Below are positions 1 to 7,061 of a stretch of DNA of 9,935 nt, piece after piece. The DNA comes from a bacterium (GTDB lineage: Bacteria; Campylobacterota; Campylobacteria; Campylobacterales; Sulfurimonadaceae): contig JAHJFL010000071.1 in NCBI GenBank assembly GCA_018824795.1, positions 1 through 9,935 of the forward strand, read 5' to 3'. Every line of letters starts with the position of its first letter. The stretch's first letter is position 1. The translations under genes and the position numbers were made by a program. The notes below the pieces were generated by a model. It ran no database searches. It saw only the letters and a list, made by a program, of their open reading frames with translations, and was not told where the DNA came from.

Positions 1-1364
1 GCAGACTCTTTCTCATTATAAGAAAGTGCTTCGAGCCTTACTTCGTAATCATTTAAATCTTTTGTTAGAGTAGATAAAAGTTTTGCTTTCATAGGATAAT
101 TTGCTTTTACATCATGTATTTTTATCAAGGTATTTTTTTTATCTCTATATTCATCTTTTTCTTTGTTTAAAAGTACTAAAGCTTTTTGTTTGTCTGCCTC
201 TTTATTTTTTATAGTTGCTTCACGGGTAATTTTTATATTATGTATTTCTGCATATTCCTGAGAAAGCAAATTGTGTTGCAGTGTTTGTGCATAGGTAAGT
301 ACCCAGTATGTGATTGGATATGCAAAAGCAATTGCAATGGAAGCTGCAATGACTAAAATAAGTTTACCGCTTTCACGTTTTGCAAATTGCGGAGGGCGAT
401 GAAAAACAGTAAAGTTGCTTTCATATTTTTCATTAGATGCTAAAGTAGTATAAATATGCATAAGTGCATGTAGTTGTTCAACATGAGTATCATTTGTTTG
501 GAACCCATAGTTAAAATTAAAATTACTTGCCTTAATATTAAGCTCAACTTCAATCATCTCATCTAAAGTAGTTATAGTTGAAATTTGAGTACCGATATAA
601 AGATGTTCTATCTTTTCTAATTCAAAAGCTCGTTTTAAATAAGTGAGGATATCGTTAATATTTGCAAAAAGTTCTTTGTACAGTTTAATAACAAAACTTT
701 TATAATTACTTTGGGTTTCTTTTAAATTTTGAGTAGAAATGAAGTCTATAAACTGACTGTATTCGACCCGTTCGCCATAAAGTTCACAAAATCTTTCATG
801 CATTTGTAGAAGTGAATATTTTATAGATTTAGTATATACAAACTCTTTTTCATTGTATACAGTCACAAACGCATCATTTTCTTGAATATATACAAAACAG
901 TGAACGCCGCCATTGTCTATTAACTCTTTTGTATAGAGAGATTTTAGTAAAAGTGGTGCTGGGATAATTGTGTCTATATACTTAATTTTATCTACAACAT
1001 CTCGATATGTTTGCGTTATAGTTAGTGGATCAACAATAAAAACATTAAAATGTCTGTTTTCAGCATCAAGATTGGAGAACGTTTCTATGAACTGAATTTG
1101 ATATTCAACTGCTTGATCAAGGGCCAATTCATCATAAACTTTATTAAAAATTGCATCAGCTAAATCTTCCTGTGGAATATTCTTACTAATTTCAATTTTT
1201 GCATTAATAAAACTATGCGTATCTAAAAAAGAGATAACATATTGATTTTTTGCATAAGAAGGTGTTGTCGTAACATTTAAAAAACTAGACACACCATTTA
1301 CGTATGTATTATTGTAGGGATTAACTGATGTTACACTTGAAAAAGAGTGTTGATTTGATTTCAT
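1..1364 (-). CDS. Partial bitopic membrane protein, PilM-PilN / GspL-like (C-terminus outside window)
   Basis: An open frame of 454 codons runs from the ATG at 1364 to the window edge with no stop, so the C-terminus is missing. About 334 hydrophilic N-terminal residues carry a single basic-flanked membrane segment at about residues 335-357 (core LILVIAASIAIAFAYPITYW), followed by a charged Lys/Glu-rich stretch typical of a coiled coil. The N-terminal part has the feel of an actin-like PilM/GspL fold: a VISFLDT strand near the start, an IIPAPLLLK segment, a strand pair HCFVYIQENDAFVTVY, and LYIGTQISTI where PilM has its glycine-rich LSGG turn. PilM (cytoplasmic) plus PilN (membrane segment and coiled coil) in one chain is the GspL architecture of type II secretion and type IV pilus or transformation platforms. 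That assignment is inference. The start is supported by AGGA nine bases upstream. It follows the csd4-like gene by 11 bases, so it is probably co-transcribed. Confidence 0.7.
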   Translation of the reverse strand, partial: MKSNQHSFSSVTSVNPYNNTYVNGVSSFLNVTTTPSYAKNQYVISFLDTHSFINAKIEISKNIPQEDLADAIFNKVYDELALDQAVEYQIQFIETFSNLDAENRHFNVFIVDPLTITQTYRDVVDKIKYIDTIIPAPLLLKSLYTKELIDNGGVHCFVYIQENDAFVTVYNEKEFVYTKSIKYSLLQMHERFCELYGERVEYSQFIDFISTQNLKETQSNYKSFVIKLYKELFANINDILTYLKRAFELEKIEHLYIGTQISTITTLDEMIEVELNIKASNFNFNYGFQTNDTHVEQLHALMHIYTTLASNEKYESNFTVFHRPPQFAKRESGKLILVIAASIAIAFAYPITYWVLTYAQTLQHNLLSQEYAEIHNIKITREATIKNKEADKQKALVLLNKEKDEYRDKKNTLIKIHDVKANYPMKAKLLSTLTKDLNDYEVRLEALSYNEKES

Positions 1365-1375
1365 TAACTATAATC

Positions 1376-2659
1376 CTATTTGAACTTGGCCATTAACATG
1401 GTGCAAAATTCATCATTTTTGTAAAGCTCTACTCTGTAAACTTTTTTTTCATCATCAAGTGAAAAACTTTCACCTATGTTTCCCAAATTTAAAAGTATCC
1501 CACTCTCATCCACAACCCCTGCAGATGAGTAACCTATAACATTAACTCGTATGCCCTGCTGAGTTAATATTTTAAAATCGTCAGTTATAGAAAAATATGA
1601 AGCTTTTTCTATAAAAGTAACATTCCCATCAATCTCAACTTCATACCTATCTGGACAATGTTCAGATATTGTAAAGTATTGAGGTTTCAGTATCGCTACT
1701 TCTTTATTTGCGATATAAATCGCGACTTCCCCGTTAAGATCTTTTATTTCACCCAATGGATGCGAAAAACAAAAGAGATTATCTGTTGATTTTATCGGAA
1801 TGTAGCTTAAAGATTTTTTGATTTGATTTAGATTTAGTGAAATATTATTATTTATGTTTAAAAAACCATAATTTTCGATGATTTTAGCTATCTCATTCTC
1901 ATTAAAATCAAATTTTCTTATATAAGAGATATTCATTATTTTCATAAATTCTTCGATTGCGAGGAGCTGGTAAAAAACTTTTTGACTTAAAGAAGATAAG
2001 TTTTTACTACTTTCAATGGCAAACGCAGGTTTGTCATTTGTTACTGCAAAGTAGGTAAGAGAGAGTTGCATCGCTTCATCTTCAAATTTTGTATTGGTAT
2101 TTTTTACATCGAAACTGTGATGGTTTTGTAAGAGTTGTTTGTTCAAGTTCTCTTTAACTATAGAAGCAATTTCGTTTAAATCTCCAAAAGGCTGGTTTTC
2201 TTTAAGTTTACATTGGTCAATAACACATGTTTGCCCCCATGCGTTTGGATTAAAGATGTTCCCTTGTTTTTCTTTTCTATAAAAACCATGTCCATCATGC
2301 AGGTTTAAGACTAATGAAACATTTTTTTCTAGAATTATTTTCTTTATTTCTTCTACTGTTTGTTTGTCATTATCATCGAGATCAATAGCTGAAAATTTTC
2401 TATTCATATCCCCATTAATACCACGTGAATTTTTTTGAATACTCTCTTTATTGAGGTTTGGAACAATCCATAAGTTTTTTGATTGTATTTCATAATGTGA
2501 GCTAAGAATAGATGCAGCGAAGTATCCACCCGGTTCATCACCATGTATGCCACCTATAACAAGAAGTGTTGTGTTAGAATCCGGATTCTCTTTTTTTATG
2601 AGTTGGACCGTTGCATAAAGAGAGTGAAACACAAGTATGAATAGTAAAAAAAATTTCAT
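1376..2659 (-). CDS. csd4: Periplasmic M14-family zinc carboxypeptidase, Csd4/Pgp1-like (DL-carboxypeptidase of peptidoglycan tripeptides)
   Basis: This 427-residue protein has a signal peptide (about 1-16, ending SLYA), then an M14 metallocarboxypeptidase domain. GGIHGDEPGG supplies zinc ligands His39 and Glu42, GDMNRKF (83-89) is the substrate-carboxylate NR motif, NLHDGHGFY supplies His121, and FAIESS gives the likely catalytic Glu216. About 170 further residues match the extra beta domains of the H. pylori Csd4 and Campylobacter Pgp1 family, whose length is similar. In that family the enzyme removes meso-diaminopimelate from muropeptide tripeptides, giving dipeptides and promoting curved or helical shape. 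H. pylori Csd4 has an atypical Gln at the first ligand; here it is the canonical His. The start codon directly abuts the stop of the csd6-like gene with no spacer and has only a weak AGAG upstream, so translation is probably coupled. The family call is strong; the exact substrate is inferred from homology. Confidence 0.88.
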   Translation of the reverse strand: MKFFLLFILVFHSLYATVQLIKKENPDSNTTLLVIGGIHGDEPGGYFAASILSSHYEIQSKNLWIVPNLNKESIQKNSRGINGDMNRKFSAIDLDDNDKQTVEEIKKIILEKNVSLVLNLHDGHGFYRKEKQGNIFNPNAWGQTCVIDQCKLKENQPFGDLNEIASIVKENLNKQLLQNHHSFDVKNTNTKFEDEAMQLSLTYFAVTNDKPAFAIESSKNLSSLSQKVFYQLLAIEEFMKIMNISYIRKFDFNENEIAKIIENYGFLNINNNISLNLNQIKKSLSYIPIKSTDNLFCFSHPLGEIKDLNGEVAIYIANKEVAILKPQYFTISEHCPDRYEVEIDGNVTFIEKASYFSITDDFKILTQQGIRVNVIGYSSAGVVDESGILLNLGNIGESFSLDDEKKVYRVELYKNDEFCTMLMAKFK

Positions 2660-3655
2660 CTATTGCTCTGTGAATATTTTCATTTTATTTTCTTCGAGCT
2701 TTACCATGAGGGATTTATTTCCGCTAAATTTAAAGGAATCTGATCTGTAGTGTTCTTTAAAAGTTATTTTAAAAACATTCTCATTATTTGGATATGGGAC
2801 TATACTAATATTTTGAAAAACAATTGTTTTTTTTTCATCTTTTTGAAAAACCCGCATTTTGTAATTTTTGAACTCATCATAGTTCATGCCATCATCTCTT
2901 ATAAAATCGGGTGTGTAAAAATCAAGGTAACTTGATGTATCACTATAAATCCAAGCATATCTCCATTTAAACAATTCAGAGAGCAAAGATGCTAAAACTT
3001 CTTTTGGAGGATTTTCTTCTACTTTTTTATTATTGATAATTAATAGAGTCTCTGCATAATTAATGTTTCTGTTTAAACACTCAATACTGTCATTTTCAAT
3101 AGCAATACAACCTTTGGTATATGAATCTCTCTCCTGTGCTACGGGGACTCCATGTATCCAGATGCCATGCCCGTTTTTACCCTGATATCTGTCATAAATA
3201 TTCGGATATGAAGTGACAAATGCTAATGGGCCGTAAAATGAGTCTAAATTTGTTTCTTTGGAGAGTTTTTCAACTATTCGGTAGATTCCCACTGGAGTTT
3301 TTAAATCTCCTTCTTGAACTTTATCGCCGTTATTTTTTCCGGTAAAAGCATTGTGCTCTTTAACAAATTCATATTTATTTTCTTTATTCCTTACATATAA
3401 AGCAAGAGTAGATTTGTCTTTGTCGCAGGTAAGAATACTTGAATACTCTTCTATAAATCCAAACCTTGTATCCTTGTCTTTAAGATACTCAATCCAGTAA
3501 CTCTCTTTAGTTAGTTCTTCATCCATGATCTTTGCAATATTATCTATACCATTGATTCTATAATTATCCAAAGAATCATTAGCGTTTAGCACAACATGAG
3601 AACAGAGGATAATTAAAATACTCTTTAAAACAGTTCCTGCCTTAGTCTTCTTCAT
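2660..3655 (-). CDS. csd6: Periplasmic LD-carboxypeptidase of the YkuD fold with NTF2-like tail, Csd6/Pgp2-like
   Basis: The protein has a basic, hydrophobic signal peptide, an N-terminal helical region, a YkuD (L,D-transpeptidase fold) domain and a C-terminal NTF2-like domain in about the last 110 residues (aromatic-rich, beginning FKWRYAWIY). The YkuD signature is visible as GHGIWIHG followed by SYTKGCIAI. Counted from the upstream ATG, His170 and Cys185 are the catalytic pair, with Gly184 before the cysteine. In H. pylori and Campylobacter this family trims muropeptide tetrapeptides to tripeptides rather than cross-linking; H. pylori Csd6 has also been linked to flagellin modification. Two ATGs are possible, 3661 and 3655. 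I chose 3655 because AGGA lies seven bases from it and only one base from 3661. The gene overlaps the end of era by 14 bases (20 with the other start) and is followed immediately by the csd4-like gene, which acts on its product. Confidence 0.88.
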   Translation of the reverse strand: MKKTKAGTVLKSILIILCSHVVLNANDSLDNYRINGIDNIAKIMDEELTKESYWIEYLKDKDTRFGFIEEYSSILTCDKDKSTLALYVRNKENKYEFVKEHNAFTGKNNGDKVQEGDLKTPVGIYRIVEKLSKETNLDSFYGPLAFVTSYPNIYDRYQGKNGHGIWIHGVPVAQERDSYTKGCIAIENDSIECLNRNINYAETLLIINNKKVEENPPKEVLASLLSELFKWRYAWIYSDTSSYLDFYTPDFIRDDGMNYDEFKNYKMRVFQKDEKKTIVFQNISIVPYPNNENVFKITFKEHYRSDSFKFSGNKSLMVKLEENKMKIFTEQ

Positions 3656-4556
3656 TCTCATATCCTATCTCTTTTAAATAAGCTTTGTCTTTTGTCCAAC
3701 CTTTTTTCACGCTTACTTGAAGTTCAAGATAGGCTTTTTGTCCACTTAAAAATTCTATTTTCTCTCTAGCATATTTACCAATACGTTTTATGGACTCTCC
3801 ACCCTTACCGATGATAATTCCTTTTTGAGATTCTTTTTCTATAATAATGGTTGCGTAGATTTTATCTAAACCTTTTTGCTCTTCTATTTTGTCTATTAAA
3901 ACATCTGACTCGTAAGGAATTTCATCGCTGACATTTTCAAAGATTGCTTCGCGAATAAAACCTGCATAGATGTCACGCACAAGCTCGCTTGTTAAATCTT
4001 CCGGATCAAAAAGATAAGGGGATTCCGGCAAGTTTTTAGCAATTGTTTCAAGCAGGTCTTTATGTCCTACTTTTTTAGGAACTGCTATAGGAATCAGCGC
4101 TTCAAAATGATCTGAAAATTGATTGTAAGAAGCAATACGTTTAAAAAGTTTTTCTTGAGTCACCTGATCTATTTTACTCAAAACAATAATATGTTTAACG
4201 CGGCCATTATTGAGTTTTAAAAACTTTTCATAATGTTCAGTAGAGTCTGTGATAGGAGCAAGATAGACAATCAAATCACAATCACCCATAGCTTTGAGTG
4301 CCTCATCAAGCATAAACTGATTCAATACTTTTTCTCTCTCATGAATACCCGGAGTATCTACAAATATAATTTGATTATTATTGTGCATAACAATGGCATT
4401 GGAACGTTTTCTTGTTGCGTTTGCTTTTTGGGAAACCATTGCAATGTTCTCGCCTAAAAGTGAGTTCATGAGTGTACTTTTACCTGCGTTTGGGCGGCCT
4501 ATGAGAGAGACGAAACCACTTCTAGTAGTTTCATTTTGTGTGTTATTATGATTCAT
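3642..4556 (-). CDS. era: GTPase Era, 30S ribosomal subunit assembly factor
   Basis: This 304-residue protein has the Era layout: a Ras-like GTPase domain followed by a KH RNA-binding domain. G1 is GRPNAGKS (20-27), G3 is DTPG (67-70) and G4 is SKID (127-130). The KH domain carries IIGKGGESIKRIG with the GKGG loop at 250-253. Era binds the 3' end of 16S rRNA and the anti-Shine-Dalgarno region during 30S maturation, at the cytoplasmic face of the membrane. G4 is usually NKxD in Era, so the Ser in the first position is a mild departure. Length is normal for the family. The gene follows hslU by 23 bases, with AAAGG nine bases before the ATG, and its last codons overlap csd6. The same era-csd6 arrangement is known in H. 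pylori. Confidence 0.97.
   Translation of the reverse strand: MNHNNTQNETTRSGFVSLIGRPNAGKSTLMNSLLGENIAMVSQKANATRKRSNAIVMHNNNQIIFVDTPGIHEREKVLNQFMLDEALKAMGDCDLIVYLAPITDSTEHYEKFLKLNNGRVKHIIVLSKIDQVTQEKLFKRIASYNQFSDHFEALIPIAVPKKVGHKDLLETIAKNLPESPYLFDPEDLTSELVRDIYAGFIREAIFENVSDEIPYESDVLIDKIEEQKGLDKIYATIIIEKESQKGIIIGKGGESIKRIGKYAREKIEFLSGQKAYLELQVSVKKGWTKDKAYLKEIGYENEED
3663..3666 (-). promoter_or_regulatory. Shine-Dalgarno that decides the csd6 start
   Basis: AGGA on the minus strand lies inside the end of era. It sits seven bases upstream of the ATG at 3655 but one base upstream of the ATG at 3661, so the downstream methionine is the more plausible initiator. A weaker AAGAGA further upstream could still serve the first ATG. 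Confidence 0.6.
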
Positions 4557-4579
4557 CTGTGTGCGCCTTTAAGAGTTTG

Positions 4580-5908
4580 TTATAGTATATATCTGGAGAG
4601 GTCTTCGTTTTGTACAACAAGATCGAGTTTGTCGTGAACGAGTTTGGCTGTAACAGTAAATGTTTCACCTTTGTACTCGTCCGCATCAAAACTGATGTCT
4701 TCTAAAACTTTTTCTAAAACAGTATGTAAGCGTCTCGCACCTATATCTTCTGTTATCTCATTCGCACGATGAGAAAGTTGAGCGATTACTCTGATTGCTT
4801 CATCATCAAACATGAGTGTGACATCCTCTGCGCTTAAAAGTGCTTCGTATTGTTTTAAGAGTGAGTTCTGCGTTTGTGTAAGTATTTGATAGAGTGTCTC
4901 TTCTGTCAAAGCTTCTAGTTCAACTCTAAGCGGAAATCTTCCCTGAAGTTCGGGAATGAGGTCACTTGGCTTACTGACATGAAATGCACCTGCAGCAATA
5001 AAGAGAATATGGTCTGTGTTAATAACCCCATATTTTGTAGTCACAGAGCTGCCTTCTACAATGGGGAGCAAGTCACGTTGCACACCTTCTTTACTTGGAT
5101 CGTTTCTGCCTTGAGATTTTTCACTCAAAGCTATTTTGTCAATCTCATCTAAAAATATTATGCCGCCATCTTCAGCACGTCTCAGCGCTTCTGCGTTTAT
5201 GTTTGTCATGTCTAAAAGTTTGTTTGTGGCTTCTAGTTTAAGCATAGATCTTGCATCTTTTACGGTGACTTCTTTCTTGGAGTCTTCTTTACTCATAGTA
5301 GAAAATATTTTAGAAAAGCTTTCTTGTACTTTTGCCATTTCAGGAGGCATATTTGTGTCGTTAAATTCAATGTTTATTTTGTCAAACTCAATTTCAATGA
5401 CTTTGTCATCCATCTCGCCAGATTCAACCCTCTTTTCCATTGCGGATAGAAGAGTCTGGTAATCATCTTTTTTACTTTCACTTGCACCTAAAGGGAGCGG
5501 AGGAACAAGTTTTTCAACTATTTTATTTAAGACATAGTTTTCAATTTTTTCTCTATTTTCTTCTTCTTTTTCTGCTTTTACGATAGAGATAGAATTTACA
5601 ACCAAATCACGAATCATAGACTCTACATCACGACCGACAAAGCCGACTTCAGTATATTTACTTGCTTCTACTTTAATAAATGGAACTTTCATCATTTTTG
5701 CAAGTCTGCGAGCAAGTTCCGTTTTTCCTACACCGGTTGAACCTATCATCAAAATATTTTTAGGCATGATTTCATTTTGAAGTTCAGGGGAGAGTTGCAT
5801 TCTTCTGTAGCGGGTTCTAAGGGCTAGGGCAATGGTCTTTTTTGCGTCTTTTTGAGAGATGACATACTGGTCTAAAAACGCAACAATCTCTTTTGGTGTT
5901 AAGTTCAT
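4580..5908 (-). CDS. hslU: HslU (ClpY), AAA+ unfoldase subunit of the HslUV protease
   Basis: This 442-residue protein is full length (E. coli HslU has 443). Walker A is GSTGVGKT (56-63), Walker B is LDEID (253-257), the arginine finger lies in ELQGRFP (Arg324), and sensor 2 is GARRL (about 390-394). The family's intermediate (I) domain occupies roughly residues 110-240. The C-terminus DLSRYIL is the tail that inserts into HslV pockets to activate the peptidase. The central-pore loop reads GFVG (89-92) where E. coli has GYVG, so Phe replaces the substrate-gripping Tyr, a conservative aromatic change. HslU hexamers unfold proteins with ATP and feed them to HslV. The gene starts 11 bases after hslV; its AGGA Shine-Dalgarno sits nine bases from the ATG and overlaps the hslV stop codon, indicating coupled translation of the two partners. 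Confidence 0.98.
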   Translation of the reverse strand: MNLTPKEIVAFLDQYVISQKDAKKTIALALRTRYRRMQLSPELQNEIMPKNILMIGSTGVGKTELARRLAKMMKVPFIKVEASKYTEVGFVGRDVESMIRDLVVNSISIVKAEKEEENREKIENYVLNKIVEKLVPPLPLGASESKKDDYQTLLSAMEKRVESGEMDDKVIEIEFDKINIEFNDTNMPPEMAKVQESFSKIFSTMSKEDSKKEVTVKDARSMLKLEATNKLLDMTNINAEALRRAEDGGIIFLDEIDKIALSEKSQGRNDPSKEGVQRDLLPIVEGSSVTTKYGVINTDHILFIAAGAFHVSKPSDLIPELQGRFPLRVELEALTEETLYQILTQTQNSLLKQYEALLSAEDVTLMFDDEAIRVIAQLSHRANEITEDIGARRLHTVLEKVLEDISFDADEYKGETFTVTAKLVHDKLDLVVQNEDLSRYIL

Positions 5909-5917
5909 GAGTTCTTT

Positions 5918-5921
5918 TCCT
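5918..5921 (-). promoter_or_regulatory. hslU Shine-Dalgarno overlapping the hslV stop codon
   Basis: The minus strand reads TAGGA, so the hslV stop TAG (5922-5920) shares two bases with the AGGA that serves the hslU ATG nine bases downstream. Ribosomes terminating on hslV would be in place to restart on hslU, helping keep the two subunits in proportion. The same TAGGA arrangement with the same nine-base spacing occurs at 1374-1378. Confidence 0.65.
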
Positions 5922-6450
5922 AGAGAGTGAGAATTTTTATATTATGGTTTGTGTAGATACATAAATCTGCAGCAATGTGAAGACTCTCTTTTACGAGCTC
6001 TTCCTCATCTAAAGTTGCATGTTTTTTAAGTGCACGTGCCGCTGAAATTGCATAGTTGCCACCGCTCCCTATGGAAGCAATTTCTCCATCCTCTGGCTCA
6101 ACAACATCACCGTTTCCGGTGAGAATAAATATATGCTCTTTATTTAAGACAATCATCATGGCTTCAAGTCTGCGAAGAACTTTGTCTTTTCTCCAGGCTT
6201 TGGAAAACTCTATAACAGACTTAAGTAAATCACCTTTTTTATCTTCGAGAAATTGTTCAAACATTTCAAACAGATTAAATGCATCTGCAGTGCTTCCTGC
6301 AAAACCGGCAAGAATTTTACCCTGGTGCAGAGTGCGAATTTTTGTGGCATTACCCTTGAGAACAGAGTCTCCAAAAGTAACCTGTCCATCTCCGCCTATA
6401 ACAGCTTTGTTTTTGCCCTTATAGGCAAGTATGGTCGTTGCGTCAAACAT
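5920..6450 (-). CDS. hslV: HslV (ClpQ), threonine peptidase subunit of the HslUV protease
   Basis: This 176-residue protein belongs to the bacterial proteasome-beta-like family. The conserved TTI stretch that provides the N-terminal nucleophile starts at Thr5, after a short MFDA leader that must be removed to free it. Numbering from that Thr as 1, the expected Asp17 (GGDGQ) and Lys33 (KGNATK) are in place, as is the GSGGNYA segment that carries the active-site serine. It forms a double hexameric ring capped by HslU and degrades unfolded proteins in the cytoplasm. The ATG at 6450 has an excellent AAGGAG nine bases upstream and no other in-frame start is plausible, so the MFDA leader is real at the sequence level. 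hslU follows after 11 bases; 94 bases separate it from rplI upstream. Confidence 0.98.
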   Translation of the reverse strand: MFDATTILAYKGKNKAVIGGDGQVTFGDSVLKGNATKIRTLHQGKILAGFAGSTADAFNLFEMFEQFLEDKKGDLLKSVIEFSKAWRKDKVLRRLEAMMIVLNKEHIFILTGNGDVVEPEDGEIASIGSGGNYAISAARALKKHATLDEEELVKESLHIAADLCIYTNHNIKILTL

Positions 6451-6518
6451 CCTGTTTGTCTCCTTTTTTAAAGAAGTGAATTCTTTGAAAAATTCCTCTC
6501 ACTTAAGCTACGTCTAGT

Positions 6519-6553
6519 GGCGAGATATAATATGACATATTTTATTATTCGCC
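6519..6553. other. Imperfect inverted repeat at the rplI stop codon
   Basis: GGCGA (6519-6523) pairs with TCGCC (6549-6553), and the AT-rich interior has further pairing centred on ATATGACATAT. The element overlaps the last codons and stop of rplI and lies in the 94-base rplI-hslV gap. There is no U-tract after it on either strand, so it does not look like an intrinsic terminator; an mRNA stability or processing hairpin is possible. The rest of this gap shows only a weak bulged hairpin (6474-6504) and the hslV ribosome binding site. Confidence 0.4.
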
Positions 6554-6991
6554 TTGAATATCCACATGAAGTATTGCATGAATTCCATGACCGAGTTTTA
6601 AATCTAGTTCATGTTCACCAACAGTTTTGAGAGCAACTTTATCAGTGATGTGTTTTTTGTCTATCTCAATATTGTGTTGTTCTAAAAGAGCGTGAGCAAC
6701 TTCATCTTTTGTAATAGAACCAAAAAGATGTCCATTATCTCCAAGAGGTTTTGTGATGATAATTTCTGCTTTATCTAATTTTACCGCTAACTCTTTAAGT
6801 AAAGTGATTTCATCAGCTAAATTTTTTGCCGTCTCTGCCTCATCCTTGGCGTGTTGTGCCAAAATATCAGCAGTAGCATGTTTTGCAAAGCCTTTGCCAA
6901 TAAGAAAGTTTTTTCCGTAGCCGTCTTTTACTTCTTTAACTTCACCGGCTTTCCCTAAGCTTTTTACATCTTTTATTAAAAGTACTTTCAT
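6545..6991 (-). CDS. rplI: 50S ribosomal protein bL9
   Basis: This 148-residue protein has the standard bL9 layout: an N-terminal rRNA-binding domain (MKVLLIKDVKSLGKAGEV, then DGYGKNFLIGKGFA at 23-36), a long charged connecting helix (about 41-75) and a C-terminal domain with the conserved GHLFGSIT (87-94). bL9 binds 23S rRNA near the L1 stalk and reaches out from the large subunit; loss affects frame maintenance. Length matches the family. AAGGA six bases before the ATG supports the start. The usual bL9 neighbours in other phyla (rpsF, ssb, rpsR) are absent; here it leads the hslVU-era run, an order shared with Helicobacter. A perfect hairpin sits just upstream of its ribosome binding site. 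Confidence 0.98.
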   Translation of the reverse strand: MKVLLIKDVKSLGKAGEVKEVKDGYGKNFLIGKGFAKHATADILAQHAKDEAETAKNLADEITLLKELAVKLDKAEIIITKPLGDNGHLFGSITKDEVAHALLEQHNIEIDKKHITDKVALKTVGEHELDLKLGHGIHAILHVDIQGE

Positions 6992-7013
6992 TGTTATTCC
7001 TTGATTTAATCAT

Positions 7014-7038
7014 GATGGCAAAAAAAAGCTTTGCCATC
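7014..7038 (-). other. Perfect 9-bp hairpin in the rplI leader
   Basis: GATGGCAAA (7014-7022) and TTTGCCATC (7030-7038) form a perfect inverted repeat with a seven-base loop. On the minus-strand transcript the hairpin lies in the 70-base gap after the FTR-rhodanese gene, ending about eight bases before the AAGGA of rplI. The T-run is inside the hairpin, not after it, so it is not a classical terminator. It could be a partial terminator, an mRNA processing site separating the upstream pair from the rplI run, or a leader element controlling bL9 translation. Confidence 0.5.
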
Positions 7039-7061
7039 TAAAACTCTTTGCACGAATGCGA

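Noticed and set aside
2750..2935. Short plus-strand open frame opposite csd6
   Set aside because: It is antisense to the NTF2-like domain and its hydrophobic translation is explained by AT-rich sequence.
3590..3655. Possible lipoprotein signal in Csd6 (Cys near the end of the hydrophobic stretch)
   Set aside because: The residues before the Cys (IIL) do not form a lipobox; an ordinary signal peptide fits better.
4233..4457. Short plus-strand open frame opposite era
   Set aside because: It overlaps the conserved GTPase domain on the other strand and resembles nothing I know.
5136..5462. A 108-codon open frame on the plus strand opposite hslU
   Set aside because: It is antisense to the HslU I-domain region, Ser/Leu-rich as expected from the reverse complement of Lys/Glu codons, and has no upstream signals.
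6056..6424. A 122-codon open frame on the plus strand opposite hslV
   Set aside because: It lies wholly antisense to a well-conserved gene, its translation is low-complexity Ser/Pro-rich with no family resemblance, and it has no convincing ribosome binding site.
6253..6471. Plus-strand open frame opposite hslV and its leader
   Set aside because: It is an antisense shadow of hslV, with no promoter or ribosome binding site supporting it.
6474..6504. Inverted repeat AAGTGA / TCACTT before hslV as a terminator
   Set aside because: The stem is only about five plus four base pairs with a five-base bulge and no U-run, and it sits between genes that seem co-transcribed.
6526..6531. Perfect TATAAT on the plus strand at the end of rplI
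   Set aside because: It is part of the palindromic AT-rich interior of the inverted repeat, has no -35 partner, and leads only into antisense rplI.
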